Assembly (NCBI GenBank): GCA_020434605.1 | Contig: JAGRAL010000017.1 | Span: 1-15,091 of the forward strand | Origin: Bdellovibrionales bacterium | GTDB taxonomy: Bacteria > Bdellovibrionota > Bdellovibrionia > Bdellovibrionales > UBA840 | DNA: 15,091 nucleotides | Direction of reading: 5' to 3' | In this document: positions 1 through 7,961 of the stretch, in pieces | Layout of the letters: each line of letters starts with the position of its first letter | How positions within the stretch are numbered: the stretch's first letter is position 1 | Notes under the pieces: generated by a model | The model's database searches: none | What the model was told of the DNA's origin: nothing | The model's input: the letters and a program-made list of their open reading frames with translations, nothing else | Position numbers and translations under genes: made by a program

Positions 1-2
1 GC

Positions 3-995
3 TTAGATAATTGCACTAACTTTCCCTACCTGATTTTGTAGAGTATTTAATATAGGGATTTGTAGCCAGTGGGATAATTTTTTTACTTCTTCTTCTGTTA
101 GAAAAGACTTACTTTTTAGTAAATGAGCTAAAGCGACTTCAACAGCTCTAAAAGAACCATCTTCTACCTTTAAAGCGAGTCCAATATTTTTATCTTTGAT
201 GATAGCTATATAAACTCCCTCAGCTCCTACCTTTGCTATGATTCTACCATTAGTAATCTTAGCTAGGTCCGTACAAAGTCGATCTTTTCCTGCGATCATG
301 TGCGGATGAGCCGCGACAGAATCTAATACAAGCTTGCAGGCCTTATCTAAATCAGAAGCGTTTGTATTAGCATGCTTAGAAAACTTTGCTGCTGATACAG
401 CTAAATCTTTTAGTGACATCATATAGTTGGGGAGTGCGCAGCCATCGATTCCACAACGTTTAGTATCTAGTTTATGTCCGCAAAGTTTCTCTATGGTATC
501 TAGTAATAATTTTTGTAGAGGATGGTCATGATGATGGTAGGTTACCGTATCCCATCCCATGTGTTTTGCCGTTAGTAACATTGCCGTATGCTTGCCACTA
601 CAATTATTGTAGGATGGATCAAGCTCAATATGGTTTTCGTATATAGTTTTGACGTCCTCTGAAAGACGAGGAAGACCTGCTCCGCATACCAAATGCTTAG
701 GTGACAAAGAGTTGTTTTGCAGCCAGGTGTTTACACAAGTAACGTGACTTAGTTCTGCGTTGTGTGATCCACAAGCTATAGCAATTTGCTCAGGTGTAGA
801 TTTTGTTTTTTGATATGCACCTGTAGTAATAAACGGCAAGACTTGAAATAATTTAATGGCAGATCTTGGAAAAATTAAGTTTTCTATGTTGGTAGAATCA
901 GGTGTTAAGTTGCCATTTTGATCTGAGATTGCATAGCTAAAGCGATGCGACGATTCTACTTCATTTCCACGATAAACTAATACCTGATTGTGCAT
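3..995 (-). CDS. Asparaginase II-family protein (L-asparaginase-like amidohydrolase)
   Basis: This looks like a member of the asparaginase II family (PF06089 type), predicted to hydrolyse L-asparagine to aspartate and ammonia in the cytoplasm. In the longer 333-residue reading, which starts at 1004, the family signatures are all present: YRGNEVESSHR (11-21), FPRSAIK (45-51), ACGSHNAE (77-84), NNCSGKH (133-139), GIDGCALP (185-192) and GAEGVY near the C-terminus. Length is normal for the family and there is no signal peptide. Neither possible ATG (1004 or 995) has a Shine-Dalgarno sequence. I prefer 995 because a promoter-like pair ends 7 bases upstream of it, and that -10 element would overlap the ATG at 1004. 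The gene diverges from the YhdH-type reductase. Family assignment is firm; substrate specificity is inferred. Confidence 0.9.
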   Translation of the reverse strand: MHNQVLVYRGNEVESSHRFSYAISDQNGNLTPDSTNIENLIFPRSAIKLFQVLPFITTGAYQKTKSTPEQIAIACGSHNAELSHVTCVNTWLQNNSLSPKHLVCGAGLPRLSEDVKTIYENHIELDPSYNNCSGKHTAMLLTAKHMGWDTVTYHHHDHPLQKLLLDTIEKLCGHKLDTKRCGIDGCALPNYMMSLKDLAVSAAKFSKHANTNASDLDKACKLVLDSVAAHPHMIAGKDRLCTDLAKITNGRIIAKVGAEGVYIAIIKDKNIGLALKVEDGSFRAVEVALAHLLKSKSFLTEEEVKKLSHWLQIPILNTLQNQVGKVSAII

Positions 996-1002
996 AGGCG
1001 AC

Positions 1003-1030
1003 ATAGTAACAAAAACTTTTCTTTTCGCAA
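1003..1030 (-). promoter_or_regulatory. Putative promoter of the asparaginase gene (leaderless)
   Basis: On the minus strand, TTGCGA (1030-1025) is followed after 16 bases by TACTAT (1008-1003), then 7 bases later by the ATG at 995. Each box matches the sigma70 consensus at 4 of 6 positions. Transcription would begin at or next to the start codon. This is a by-eye prediction. Confidence 0.35.
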
Positions 1031-1072
1031 TGGAATTGTTTTAATGTAAATAAGACATAGGAGTTAGTGCTA

Positions 1073-2071
1073 ATGAACAATATGGGGTATTGGTTTTTTA
1101 ATGATGGTGACAAAGGGCAGTTTCAGAGCATTCCTCTAGCTAAACTTGAGGCTAATCATGTGCGTATTCGAGCAGACTACTCTAGTATTAATTATAAGGA
1201 TGCATTGGCCGTTACGGGAAAAGGAAAGATCTTTAGATCATATCCCATAGTGCCGGGTATAGATGTTGCGGGGACTGTGTCTGAAACTACTTCGAATCAT
1301 TATAATGTAGGTGATAAGGTTTTAGTCACAGGCTGTGGCTTGGGAGAAACGTTTGCAGGTGGTTATCAAGAGCATGTGGATGTGGATGAAGCTCATGTAA
1401 TACCGCTGCCAATAAGTTTTTCAACCCTAGATGCTATGTTAATTGGAACAGCTGGTTTTACGGCTGGGCTTGCACTTTTACGTATGGAGAAATTAGATCA
1501 AAAACCTGATTTAGGCCCGATTTTAATAACGGGCGCTAGTGGGGGGGTAGGATCTTTTGCAGTCAGACTATTTAGTCTTAAGGGTTATGAAGTGGTCGCT
1601 CAATCTGAAAAAACAAACAAAAGAGACTATTTATTATCTTTAGGAGCTAAAAATGTAGACACACTAGCAAGCTTGCACTTGGGTAATAAACCTCTAGACA
1701 CCATACGTTTTGGAGGAGGAGTGGACTCACTAGGCGGAGAGGTCTTATCAAAGATGGTAGCGCAAACCAATCTATACGGTAATGTAGCTTCAATTGGTTT
1801 AGCTGCAAGCGCTAAAATCGAATCAACGGTTATGCCTCATATACTTAGAGGCGCATCGATTATTGGGATTAGCTCAGCAAACACTCCTCGCCGTATGAGA
1901 GAAGAGGTTTGGTCTATGCTTTCAAGAACCCTTACTAAAGAAAACCTCTCATTGATTGAACATACGATTATAAACTTTGATCAAATCCCTGAAATGGCTA
2001 AAAAGTTTTTTACAAGAGAAATTAGTGGCAGGGTAGTGGTTAAAATTGCTAGTACGCAAGACAGAAGCTAA
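1073..2071 (+). CDS. YhdH/AcuI-type quinone oxidoreductase / acrylyl-CoA reductase family (MDR)
   Basis: This is an NADPH-dependent medium-chain dehydrogenase/reductase of the YhdH/AcuI branch, whose characterised members reduce acryloyl-CoA to propionyl-CoA. Visible features are SSINYKDALAVTGKGKI near the N-terminus, PGIDVAG at about 61-67, the TAGFTAGLALLRME stretch at about 126-139, and the Rossmann nucleotide-binding motif GASGGVGS at about 154-161. There are no structural zinc cysteines, as expected in this branch. I chose ATG 1073 because AGGAG (1059-1063) lies 9 bases before it; the in-frame GTG at 1067 would leave only 3 bases. The length of 332 residues is typical. The true substrate cannot be read from sequence, so a general quinone or enoyl reductase role remains possible. 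Confidence 0.92.
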   Translation: MNNMGYWFFNDGDKGQFQSIPLAKLEANHVRIRADYSSINYKDALAVTGKGKIFRSYPIVPGIDVAGTVSETTSNHYNVGDKVLVTGCGLGETFAGGYQEHVDVDEAHVIPLPISFSTLDAMLIGTAGFTAGLALLRMEKLDQKPDLGPILITGASGGVGSFAVRLFSLKGYEVVAQSEKTNKRDYLLSLGAKNVDTLASLHLGNKPLDTIRFGGGVDSLGGEVLSKMVAQTNLYGNVASIGLAASAKIESTVMPHILRGASIIGISSANTPRRMREEVWSMLSRTLTKENLSLIEHTIINFDQIPEMAKKFFTREISGRVVVKIASTQDRS

Positions 2072-2107
2072 TCTACACGCTCAAGAGGTCTAGTAATATT
2101 TTTTAGG

Positions 2108-2139
2108 TTGGAAAAAGGGCAAAGTCTTTTCAATATATA
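2108..2139 (+). promoter_or_regulatory. Weak putative promoter upstream of the SdpA-like gene
   Basis: TTGGAA (2108-2113) is followed by an AT-rich block AATATATA (2132-2139) that ends 4 bases before the ATG at 2144. Read as AATATA the spacer is 18 bases with 6 bases to ATG; read as TATATA it is 20 and 4. There is no Shine-Dalgarno sequence. The match is weak and is listed because it fits the pattern at other genes here. Confidence 0.25.
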
Positions 2140-2143
2140 AAGT

Positions 2144-2647
2144 ATGAAGTTGTGGCAGTGGATTCTTAGTGTTGTTATTCTTTTTCATCTGTTAGTGGTA
2201 ATTATTATACCCAATCAGCAGTCTTATTTTCAATATGCGTGGAGAAGTGTTCTTATGCCATACGCTGGGACATTAAATATTGCATTTGCTTGGCAATTTT
2301 TTTCGCCAGACCCTGCGGCAGCCATTTACTATGATTACTCTGCTATTGCAGATGATGAAATAAAATATACGCTGACTTATCCAGATGATGTGAATCGTCC
2401 ATGGTTTCGCCCAAATTACTCTAGAAGAAATACTTTGAAGAATGTATTTATGAAGTTTCCGTATTTGAATGAAAAAATATTTATCCCCTATTTTTGTAAA
2501 ACACATCCTGATATAGATATTTTTGATGTGTCAAAGCGTGTTGTTAGGCCTACCACATTTGATGAAGCGTTTGAAGGGCGAGCGCTAACGGATGAATCAC
2601 AAGTTATTAAACAAGATCTAGGAATGTTCGGATGCAAAAATTTTTAG
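2144..2647 (+). CDS. Small one-span membrane protein, SdpA/DUF5819-like partner of the HTTM protein
   Basis: I do not recognise a named gene. The 167-residue product has one N-terminal transmembrane segment (about 6-22) followed by a soluble region, probably on the outer face of the inner membrane. Residues 50-57 read WQFFSPDP, which resembles the W-x-F-F/A-x-(D/N)-P signature of SdpA-like and DUF5819-like proteins encoded next to HTTM proteins. That family link comes from memory and was not searched. A single cysteine (118) lies in the soluble part and another (164) near the end. The 3' end overlaps the HTTM gene by 16 bases, so the two are very likely co-translated and work together. No Shine-Dalgarno sequence precedes the ATG. 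Confidence 0.75.
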   Translation: MKLWQWILSVVILFHLLVVIIIPNQQSYFQYAWRSVLMPYAGTLNIAFAWQFFSPDPAAAIYYDYSAIADDEIKYTLTYPDDVNRPWFRPNYSRRNTLKNVFMKFPYLNEKIFIPYFCKTHPDIDIFDVSKRVVRPTTFDEAFEGRALTDESQVIKQDLGMFGCKNF

Positions 2648-3513
2648 ATTCATGGACAGATTTTTGGTTTCACTCATTTGACGAAAAAAGATTTCGATTT
2701 TTTCAAATCATTTTTCTAGCCACAGTTTTTGTTCTGTATGGAATGAGGTTGGTGGATTATACATTTTTGTTTTCTGAAAGTGGCATTTTACCATTCGCAA
2801 TGTTAAAAGATCTGCCAGAACTTTTATATGTAAGTATACCTGTAGAGATGCTGGCGAAAAACGATACTCTGGGTTTTTCACTGCACTTTTTATTTGTAGC
2901 TCTGATTGGGTTGACTCTGTTTTATAGGCATATTTGGTTAGTTGCTGTGGCGCTATACGCTCTACATATTGTATTTTTACGTAGAAACCCAATGGGTGTG
3001 TACGGTGTGGATATGGTTTCTACATTTTGGTTTTTATACATGGCCTTCGTAAACGTAAAAGCGAAGTCTAAAATATGGCAAGCTCTTAACTCTACAATGT
3101 TTCGTCTGATCCAAATACAACTGTGTATCATCTATGCGTACAGTGGCCTAGATAAGGCTAAGGGTGTGACTTGGTGGAGAGGGGATGCGATATGGTATGC
3201 GTTAGGAAATACACAAATAACCAGCATAGACTTTTCGTTTTTGGCTCATGCCCCATCTATACTAACCCTTCTGGCTGTAATAACAGTTCTTTGGGAAACA
3301 TACTTTCCCATACTGATTTGGGTCCCACAAATTAAAAAGTATGTGATCTATATAGGTGTTTTTTTACACCTGGGGATTGCAGTGATGATGAATTTATATG
3401 AATTTTCTTTTGTGATGCTTGCTGCATATCCATTGTTTATGGATAAAAAGATGACTCATCAACTCTATGAGTGGCTAAGACTTAAGCCACTCATAGGAAG
3501 ACTAGTATCTTAA
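2632..3513 (+). CDS. HTTM domain integral membrane protein (SdpB / vitamin K-dependent carboxylase-like)
   Basis: This 293-residue polytopic inner-membrane protein has about eight hydrophobic segments (roughly 24-42, 84-100, 101-116, 126-141, 155-172, 208-232, 236-254 and 255-270). It fits the HTTM family, which includes SdpB and is related to the membrane part of vitamin K-dependent gamma-glutamyl carboxylase. Supporting motifs are YSGLDKAKGVTWWRGDA (170-186), whose lysines sit where the carboxylase has its catalytic lysine region, and FLHLGIAVMMNLYEFSF (244-260) with His246. Start ATG 2632 has AGGAA 7 bases upstream, inside the preceding gene, so translational coupling is likely. Its biochemical role is unknown, and no SdpC-like toxin or immunity gene is visible. 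The 3' end carries an inverted repeat. Confidence 0.82.
   Translation: MQKFLDSWTDFWFHSFDEKRFRFFQIIFLATVFVLYGMRLVDYTFLFSESGILPFAMLKDLPELLYVSIPVEMLAKNDTLGFSLHFLFVALIGLTLFYRHIWLVAVALYALHIVFLRRNPMGVYGVDMVSTFWFLYMAFVNVKAKSKIWQALNSTMFRLIQIQLCIIYAYSGLDKAKGVTWWRGDAIWYALGNTQITSIDFSFLAHAPSILTLLAVITVLWETYFPILIWVPQIKKYVIYIGVFLHLGIAVMMNLYEFSFVMLAAYPLFMDKKMTHQLYEWLRLKPLIGRLVS
3465..3496. terminator. 12-bp perfect inverted repeat between convergent genes
   Basis: CTATGAGTGGCT (3465-3476) and AGCCACTCATAG (3485-3496) are perfectly complementary around an 8-base loop. The repeat lies inside the 3' end of the HTTM gene and just past the end of gcvP, so it could stop minus-strand gcvP transcripts or act on both strands. 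No T-run follows directly; on the minus strand TTTTT appears about 15 bases later. A terminator or mRNA-stabilising hairpin role is inferred. Confidence 0.5.
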
Positions 3514-3519
3514 AAATCT

Positions 3520-6363
3520 TTATGATGAATAGCTATCCATTGATGGACACGTACAAACTAAATTTCTGTCGCCAAATGCATCGTCTACACGAGAAGCTTG
3601 TGGCCAAAATTTATTCTCTCTAGTCCACGGCGTAGGAAATGCAGCTAGCTCTCTAGAGTAAGGACGATCCCAAGTATCAGAAATAACTACGTCTGCTGTG
3701 TGAGGGGCATTTTTTAAAGGATTGTTTGTCTTATCTAACTTTCCTTCATGGATTGCAGATGCTTCGCCGTATATGCCAATCATAGCATCGCAAAAGCGGT
3801 CTAACTCTTCTTTGCTTTCTGATTCAGTCGGCTCAATCATCATAGTTCCTATTACCGGCCATGACATTGTAGGTGAGTGATAGCCGTAGTCCATTAAACG
3901 TTTTGCAATGTCGATGACTTCGATATCTGCCAATTTTTTTAATACTCTTGTGTCAATGATACACTCGTGAGCTACAAAGCCAGTTTTTGCCTTAAATAAT
4001 ATAGGATAAAACTTTTCTAATTTTTTAGCGATATAGTTTGCATTTAAAATTGCAATTTCAGATGCTCGTTTTAAACCGCTGTTACCCATCATGGCGATAT
4101 ACATCCATGAGATATTTAAGATCAAAGCACTTCCCCAAGGAGCTGCTGAAATAGCGCCAATGGTTTTATCTCCACTTACAGCCACCTGTTTTGATCCTGG
4201 TAAAAAAGATTTTAAGTGTGCTTTTACACCAATAGGCCCCATTCCTGGTCCGCCACCGCCATGGGGAATACTAAAAGTTTTATGTAGGTTTAAATGGCAA
4301 ACATCTGCGCCGTAATCACCTGGGCGACACAAACCAACTTGAGCGTTCATGTTGGCTCCATCTAAGTAAACCTGTCCTCCGTAGTGATGAATAATGTCGG
4401 TGATTTGTTTCACTTCTTCTTCAAACACACCATGAGTAGATGGATAGGTAATCATAAGGGCAGCTAGATGTTTAGCATGCATCTCGGATTTGTTTTTTAA
4501 ATCTTGTAAATCGATATCCCCGCGCTCATCACAAGCAACTGGAACGACTTTCATGCCGGCCATCACTGCGCTTGCTGGGTTAGTTCCATGGGCAGATGTA
4601 GGAATCAAACAAATATTTCTATGACTCTCACCCTTTGATTCATGATAAGCTCTGATTACTAGTAGGCCAGCGTACTCTCCTTGTGAGCCTGCATTGGGTT
4701 GCAGTGATACAGCATCAAAGCCAGTGATATTTCCAAGCCAATTCTCTAAGTCCTTAAACATGTCTTGGTAACCAAGGGTCTGATCTAGTGGAGCAAAAGG
4801 GTGTAAGTTTGCAAACTCAGGCCAAGAGATTGGAATCATCTCGCTAGTAGCATTTAATTTCATCGTACATGAGCCTAGTGGAATCATAGAGTGGTTTAAT
4901 GATAGATCTTTCTTTTGTAATCTAGTGGCGTAACGTAAGAACTCAGTCTCAGAGTGAAAACGATTGAAATTTGGATGTGATAAGTACTTTGACTCTCTAA
5001 GTAGATCATCACTGATTTCAACAGGCTCAATATCAATCTCTTTTTCAGTAGGACAAGCTTTGTACGAACTATCAAAAACTTGCAAGAGAGCTTGCAGGTC
5101 GTCCATAGTCGTTGCTTCGTCTAACTGTAAATAGATCTTGTCAGCGGCAAGTAAGCGTAAATTTATTTTTTTAGTAAGGGCCAATTGGTAAAAATCTTTT
5201 GCCTGCGGAGTATGAACTGTAAGTCCGTCAAAAAATTGTGGAGTAGTAATAAAGTTTTTTTGCTTTAATTTATTTTTTAACCACGATGTTTTTTTGTGAG
5301 TCTTTAAAGCGATTTGTCTGATTCCATCAGGTCCATGGTAAACAGCATACATGCTAGCTACTACTGCTAGTAAAACTTGGGCTGTACAAATATTACTACT
5401 CGCTTTGTCACGTCTGATGTGCTGTTCGCGAGTTTGTAGAGCTAATCTTGTAGCGGGCTTTCCTTGTGCATCTTTTGTTAATCCAACAATACGTCCAGGG
5501 ATTTGACGCTTAAAATCTTCTTTAGTAGCAAGGTAGGCAGCGTGAGGGCCACCATAGAACATGCCTAAACCAAAGCGTTGTGTTGTTCCAACAGCAATAT
5601 CAGCGCCTAGTTCTCCTGGTGGAGTTAGAAGTGCAAGTGATAAAATGTCACAAGCCATGATTGTTAAGGCATTTTTTTGTTTTAGCTTTAAGATGGTGTC
5701 TCTGTAATCAAATACATTTCCATCCGTTGCTGGGTAACTAAGTACGGCAGCAAAGATATCTTCATTTGGTACAAAGCTTTTGTGGTCCCCAACGATGACT
5801 TTAATGTTTAGGGGAAGCGCGCGTGTTTGAATAACTTCAATGGTTTGCGGGTGACATAGTTCACTAACGAAAATGGAATTTTTATTTTTACCATTCGAAG
5901 CTTTTGCCATCGTCATTGCTTCTGCAGCGGCAGTGCCTTCATCTAATAGAGAAGCATTTGCAATTGGTAAACCAGTAAGGTCTGAAATCATAGTTTGAAA
6001 ATTTAATAAAGCTTCTAATCGACCCTGTGCAATCTCTGGTTGATACGGAGTGTACTGAGTGTACCATCCTGGGTTTTCTAAAATATTTCTTTGAATCACT
6101 GTAGGTACTACACAAGGACTATAGCCCATCCCAATGTAAGATCTATGAACTTTATTTTTCATCGCATAGGATCGTAGCTTTTCTAAACTTTCTGATTCGG
6201 TAAGGGATTCACCGATATTTAATTGTCCCTTCATGCGAATTGATGTGGGGATACATTTATCAATAAGTTGATCTAAAGAATCAGTTTTTAAAAACTCTAG
6301 CATGTCTTTGATTTCGTGCGTGCTTGGCCCAATATGACGTGGGATCAGTGGGTTTGTATTCAT
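3520..6363 (-). CDS. gcvP: Glycine dehydrogenase (decarboxylating), P-protein of the glycine cleavage system
   Basis: This PLP enzyme decarboxylates glycine and passes the aminomethyl group to the lipoyl arm of GcvH. It is the single-chain form, about 947 residues, which is the usual size for fused P-proteins. It opens with IPRHIGPSTHEIKDML and carries the PLP-binding NLHKTFSIPHGGGGPG motif; the Schiff-base lysine is residue 695 counted from ATG 6363. I chose ATG 6363 because AAAGGAA lies about 7 bases upstream. The longer reading would start at a TTG at 6420 and add 19 residues with no family similarity. No gcvT or gcvH is nearby, so the complex must be completed from elsewhere. yhcC lies upstream on the same strand, with 112 bases between them. 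A 9-base T tract lies in that gap. No glycine riboswitch is visible. Confidence 0.97.
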   Translation of the reverse strand: MNTNPLIPRHIGPSTHEIKDMLEFLKTDSLDQLIDKCIPTSIRMKGQLNIGESLTESESLEKLRSYAMKNKVHRSYIGMGYSPCVVPTVIQRNILENPGWYTQYTPYQPEIAQGRLEALLNFQTMISDLTGLPIANASLLDEGTAAAEAMTMAKASNGKNKNSIFVSELCHPQTIEVIQTRALPLNIKVIVGDHKSFVPNEDIFAAVLSYPATDGNVFDYRDTILKLKQKNALTIMACDILSLALLTPPGELGADIAVGTTQRFGLGMFYGGPHAAYLATKEDFKRQIPGRIVGLTKDAQGKPATRLALQTREQHIRRDKASSNICTAQVLLAVVASMYAVYHGPDGIRQIALKTHKKTSWLKNKLKQKNFITTPQFFDGLTVHTPQAKDFYQLALTKKINLRLLAADKIYLQLDEATTMDDLQALLQVFDSSYKACPTEKEIDIEPVEISDDLLRESKYLSHPNFNRFHSETEFLRYATRLQKKDLSLNHSMIPLGSCTMKLNATSEMIPISWPEFANLHPFAPLDQTLGYQDMFKDLENWLGNITGFDAVSLQPNAGSQGEYAGLLVIRAYHESKGESHRNICLIPTSAHGTNPASAVMAGMKVVPVACDERGDIDLQDLKNKSEMHAKHLAALMITYPSTHGVFEEEVKQITDIIHHYGGQVYLDGANMNAQVGLCRPGDYGADVCHLNLHKTFSIPHGGGGPGMGPIGVKAHLKSFLPGSKQVAVSGDKTIGAISAAPWGSALILNISWMYIAMMGNSGLKRASEIAILNANYIAKKLEKFYPILFKAKTGFVAHECIIDTRVLKKLADIEVIDIAKRLMDYGYHSPTMSWPVIGTMMIEPTESESKEELDRFCDAMIGIYGEASAIHEGKLDKTNNPLKNAPHTADVVISDTWDRPYSRELAAFPTPWTRENKFWPQASRVDDAFGDRNLVCTCPSMDSYSS

Positions 6364-6475
6364 GCTATGTTCCTTTGTAGGCAAAAAGCTAGTCGTTGTG
6401 CGGGAAGTTTGTAAGTCCAAATATGCCCCCTTTTAATGATCCATAAATATCATAAAAAAAAACGACAAAATAGAA

Positions 6476-7468
6476 TTAAAGCGTAGTGCTAGAGTATTTT
6501 AATAAATCTGGTGCGCCGGGGCTATTAAGCATAGCGTAATTGGTCGAAGGCACATAGAGCTTTCCATGGTAGCTCTGCCTTTCTTTCATGCGGTCTAAAA
6601 TAAACTGTCGGGTATACATCTTGTGGCGATTCCAAAGAGGGGCGATAAGCTCGTCCCAGCGGTTTGAAAGGGCTCCCAATCTATGAACAGGTATTTCAGG
6701 TGACAAGTGCTCTAAAAATAGGATGCACTTGTGGGCAAATTCTTCGAGACTAATTGGCTCAAAGTCCCCCTGACGATATAAAGTCTCAAGACCAGTGTTT
6801 TTTAGAACATGTAGGTTGTGAACCTTTACGTTATCGATAGGAAGGGAAGATGCAATTTTAGCCGATTCGATGATTTGCTCATCTGTTTCACCGGGAATTC
6901 CAAAAATAAAATGTAAACCCACGTCAACTTTAGGAGCCGCTTCTTTAATCTTGTAAACAGCCTCAATAGATTTTTTTGCAGTGTGCCCTCTTTTTAAAAA
7001 TGCAACTTGCTCTTCATAAAAACTTTGCACCCCAAGCTCTACAGACACATAGGTTTTTTCAGAATATTCTTTCCAAAGCTTTAGAGTAGATGATGAAATA
7101 CAATCAGGTCTTGTGCCAATCACAATCCCTTTTACAAAAGGATAAGAAAGAGCCAAATCAAAATCTTTTCTTAGTTTTTCAACCCCTTTAAAGCTGTTAG
7201 TGTAAGCTTGAAAGTATACTAAAAATGAATCTATTTTATAGCGTTTAGTAAAGGCTTCTCTGCACTCTTCGATCTGTTGGTGAAGTGGCTTTTGCATATT
7301 ATCTTTATAGGCAGCAGACCCCCACTCATCACAAAAAATACAGGTCTCCATACCATTTAAACCGCGACGATTAGGGCAATCATCAACCACAGTAACAGGG
7401 ATCTTGTACGTCTTAGTACCAAGGCGCTTTTTGTAGTAATCCCCAATGGAGTAATAAGTTGTTAACAT
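6476..7468 (-). CDS. yhcC: Radical SAM protein, YhcC / TIGR01212 family
   Basis: This is a radical SAM enzyme of the YhcC family, which belongs to the Elp3/HemN-like group and has no firmly assigned reaction. The [4Fe-4S] cysteines sit in a C-x11-C-x2-C arrangement (CPNRRGLNGMETCIFC), spaced as in YhcC rather than the common Cx3Cx2C. Further family motifs are YFQAYTNSF, IGTRPDCI, VELGVQS, RGH, HFIFGIPGET, KVHNLHVLKNTGLE and the late HRLGA. The product is about 330 residues from ATG 7468. An in-frame ATG at 7546 would add 26 residues unlike the family. I prefer 7468 because a good promoter lies inside that extension. It diverges from the AgmX-like gene. A stop followed by T9 (6462-6454) ends it without an obvious stem. 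Confidence 0.9.
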   Translation of the reverse strand: MLTTYYSIGDYYKKRLGTKTYKIPVTVVDDCPNRRGLNGMETCIFCDEWGSAAYKDNMQKPLHQQIEECREAFTKRYKIDSFLVYFQAYTNSFKGVEKLRKDFDLALSYPFVKGIVIGTRPDCISSSTLKLWKEYSEKTYVSVELGVQSFYEEQVAFLKRGHTAKKSIEAVYKIKEAAPKVDVGLHFIFGIPGETDEQIIESAKIASSLPIDNVKVHNLHVLKNTGLETLYRQGDFEPISLEEFAHKCILFLEHLSPEIPVHRLGALSNRWDELIAPLWNRHKMYTRQFILDRMKERQSYHGKLYVPSTNYAMLNSPGAPDLLKYSSTTL

Positions 7469-7474
7469 AGGCAA

Positions 7475-7503
7475 GATGTAGATGGGATAGGAGATAAAGT
7501 CAA
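7475..7503 (-). promoter_or_regulatory. Putative leaderless promoter of yhcC
   Basis: On the minus strand TTGACT (7503-7498, 5 of 6 to consensus) is followed after exactly 17 bases by TACATC (7480-7475, 3 of 6), and 6 bases later by the ATG at 7468. There is no Shine-Dalgarno sequence. The arrangement puts the transcription start at or beside the start codon, and it decides against the longer reading frame from 7546. Confidence 0.5.
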
Positions 7504-7569
7504 AACTTTGGGCGGTTTTTTTATTGAAAATCAGGGTATAAACCATCAGGATAGATCTAAGGAGGAACT

Positions 7570-7938
7570 ATGAAGTTATTAGCTATATGGATGGGTGTAG
7601 GGGTACTAATTTCTGCCTCAACGACTTCGGATGTGAGAGAACTAATTTCCTCTAATATGGAGCAGGTTCAGGCCTGCTACGAAGACTATTTGAAAGAAAA
7701 AAAACAAGATGGTGACCTGGCCGCTGCCAAAGGGAAGCTTACGATTTCATGGCTAACAAATACCAAGGGCGAGGCATCTGACTTTAAAGAGCTAAAATCA
7801 AGTTTTGATGATAAGTATGTATTTTCTTGTATAGCTGCAAAAATGATTACCTGGAAGTTTCCGCCAAGCACGAACAAAAAGGGTACCATTTATAGGTTTC
7901 CTTTTGTCTTTAATTATAAAAGTAAACCAACCAAATAG
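7570..7938 (+). CDS. Secreted AgmX/PglI C-terminal domain-like protein (TonB C-terminal-like fold)
   Basis: The 122-residue product starts with a Sec-type signal peptide (about 1-18, MKLLAIWMGVGVLISAST) without a lipobox cysteine, so it is probably a free periplasmic protein. The rest matches the short AgmX/PglI C-terminal pattern common in myxobacteria and Bdellovibrio-like bacteria. That pattern is an N-terminal helix leading into QACYEDYL (Cys36), a strand with a G-x-L-T-I-S-W pattern, then FSCIAAKMITWKFP (Cys87) and a final YRFPFVF strand. The two cysteines are the conserved pair of the family and may form a disulfide. AGGAGG (7560-7565) lies 4 bases before the ATG, the strongest ribosome binding site in the window. 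A TATAAA at 7537-7542 could be its -10 element, with no clear -35. The specific role is unknown. Confidence 0.8.
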   Translation: MKLLAIWMGVGVLISASTTSDVRELISSNMEQVQACYEDYLKEKKQDGDLAAAKGKLTISWLTNTKGEASDFKELKSSFDDKYVFSCIAAKMITWKFPPSTNKKGTIYRFPFVFNYKSKPTK

Positions 7939-7961
7939 TTTTGATTAGGGTACACCCTAAG

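Noticed and set aside
529..541. Repetitive CATGATGATGG run in the asparaginase gene.
   Set aside because: It simply encodes the His-rich YHHHDH stretch and is not part of a wider repeat array.
4091..4315. Open frame on the plus strand inside gcvP, and similar antisense frames inside argS and the GT4 gene.
   Set aside because: They are shadows of strongly supported genes, with no family signature or ribosome binding site of their own.
6364..6420. Longer gcvP start at TTG 6420.
   Set aside because: The extra 19 residues are unlike GcvP, and a good AAAGGAA site precedes ATG 6363.
6454..6462. Intrinsic terminator at the 9-base T tract after yhcC.
   Set aside because: No GC-rich stem precedes the tract, so the T-run alone is not enough.
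6364..6475. Glycine riboswitch before gcvP.
   Set aside because: Only about 110 bases are available, mostly AT-rich with a 9-base T tract, and no tandem aptamer-like helices were seen.
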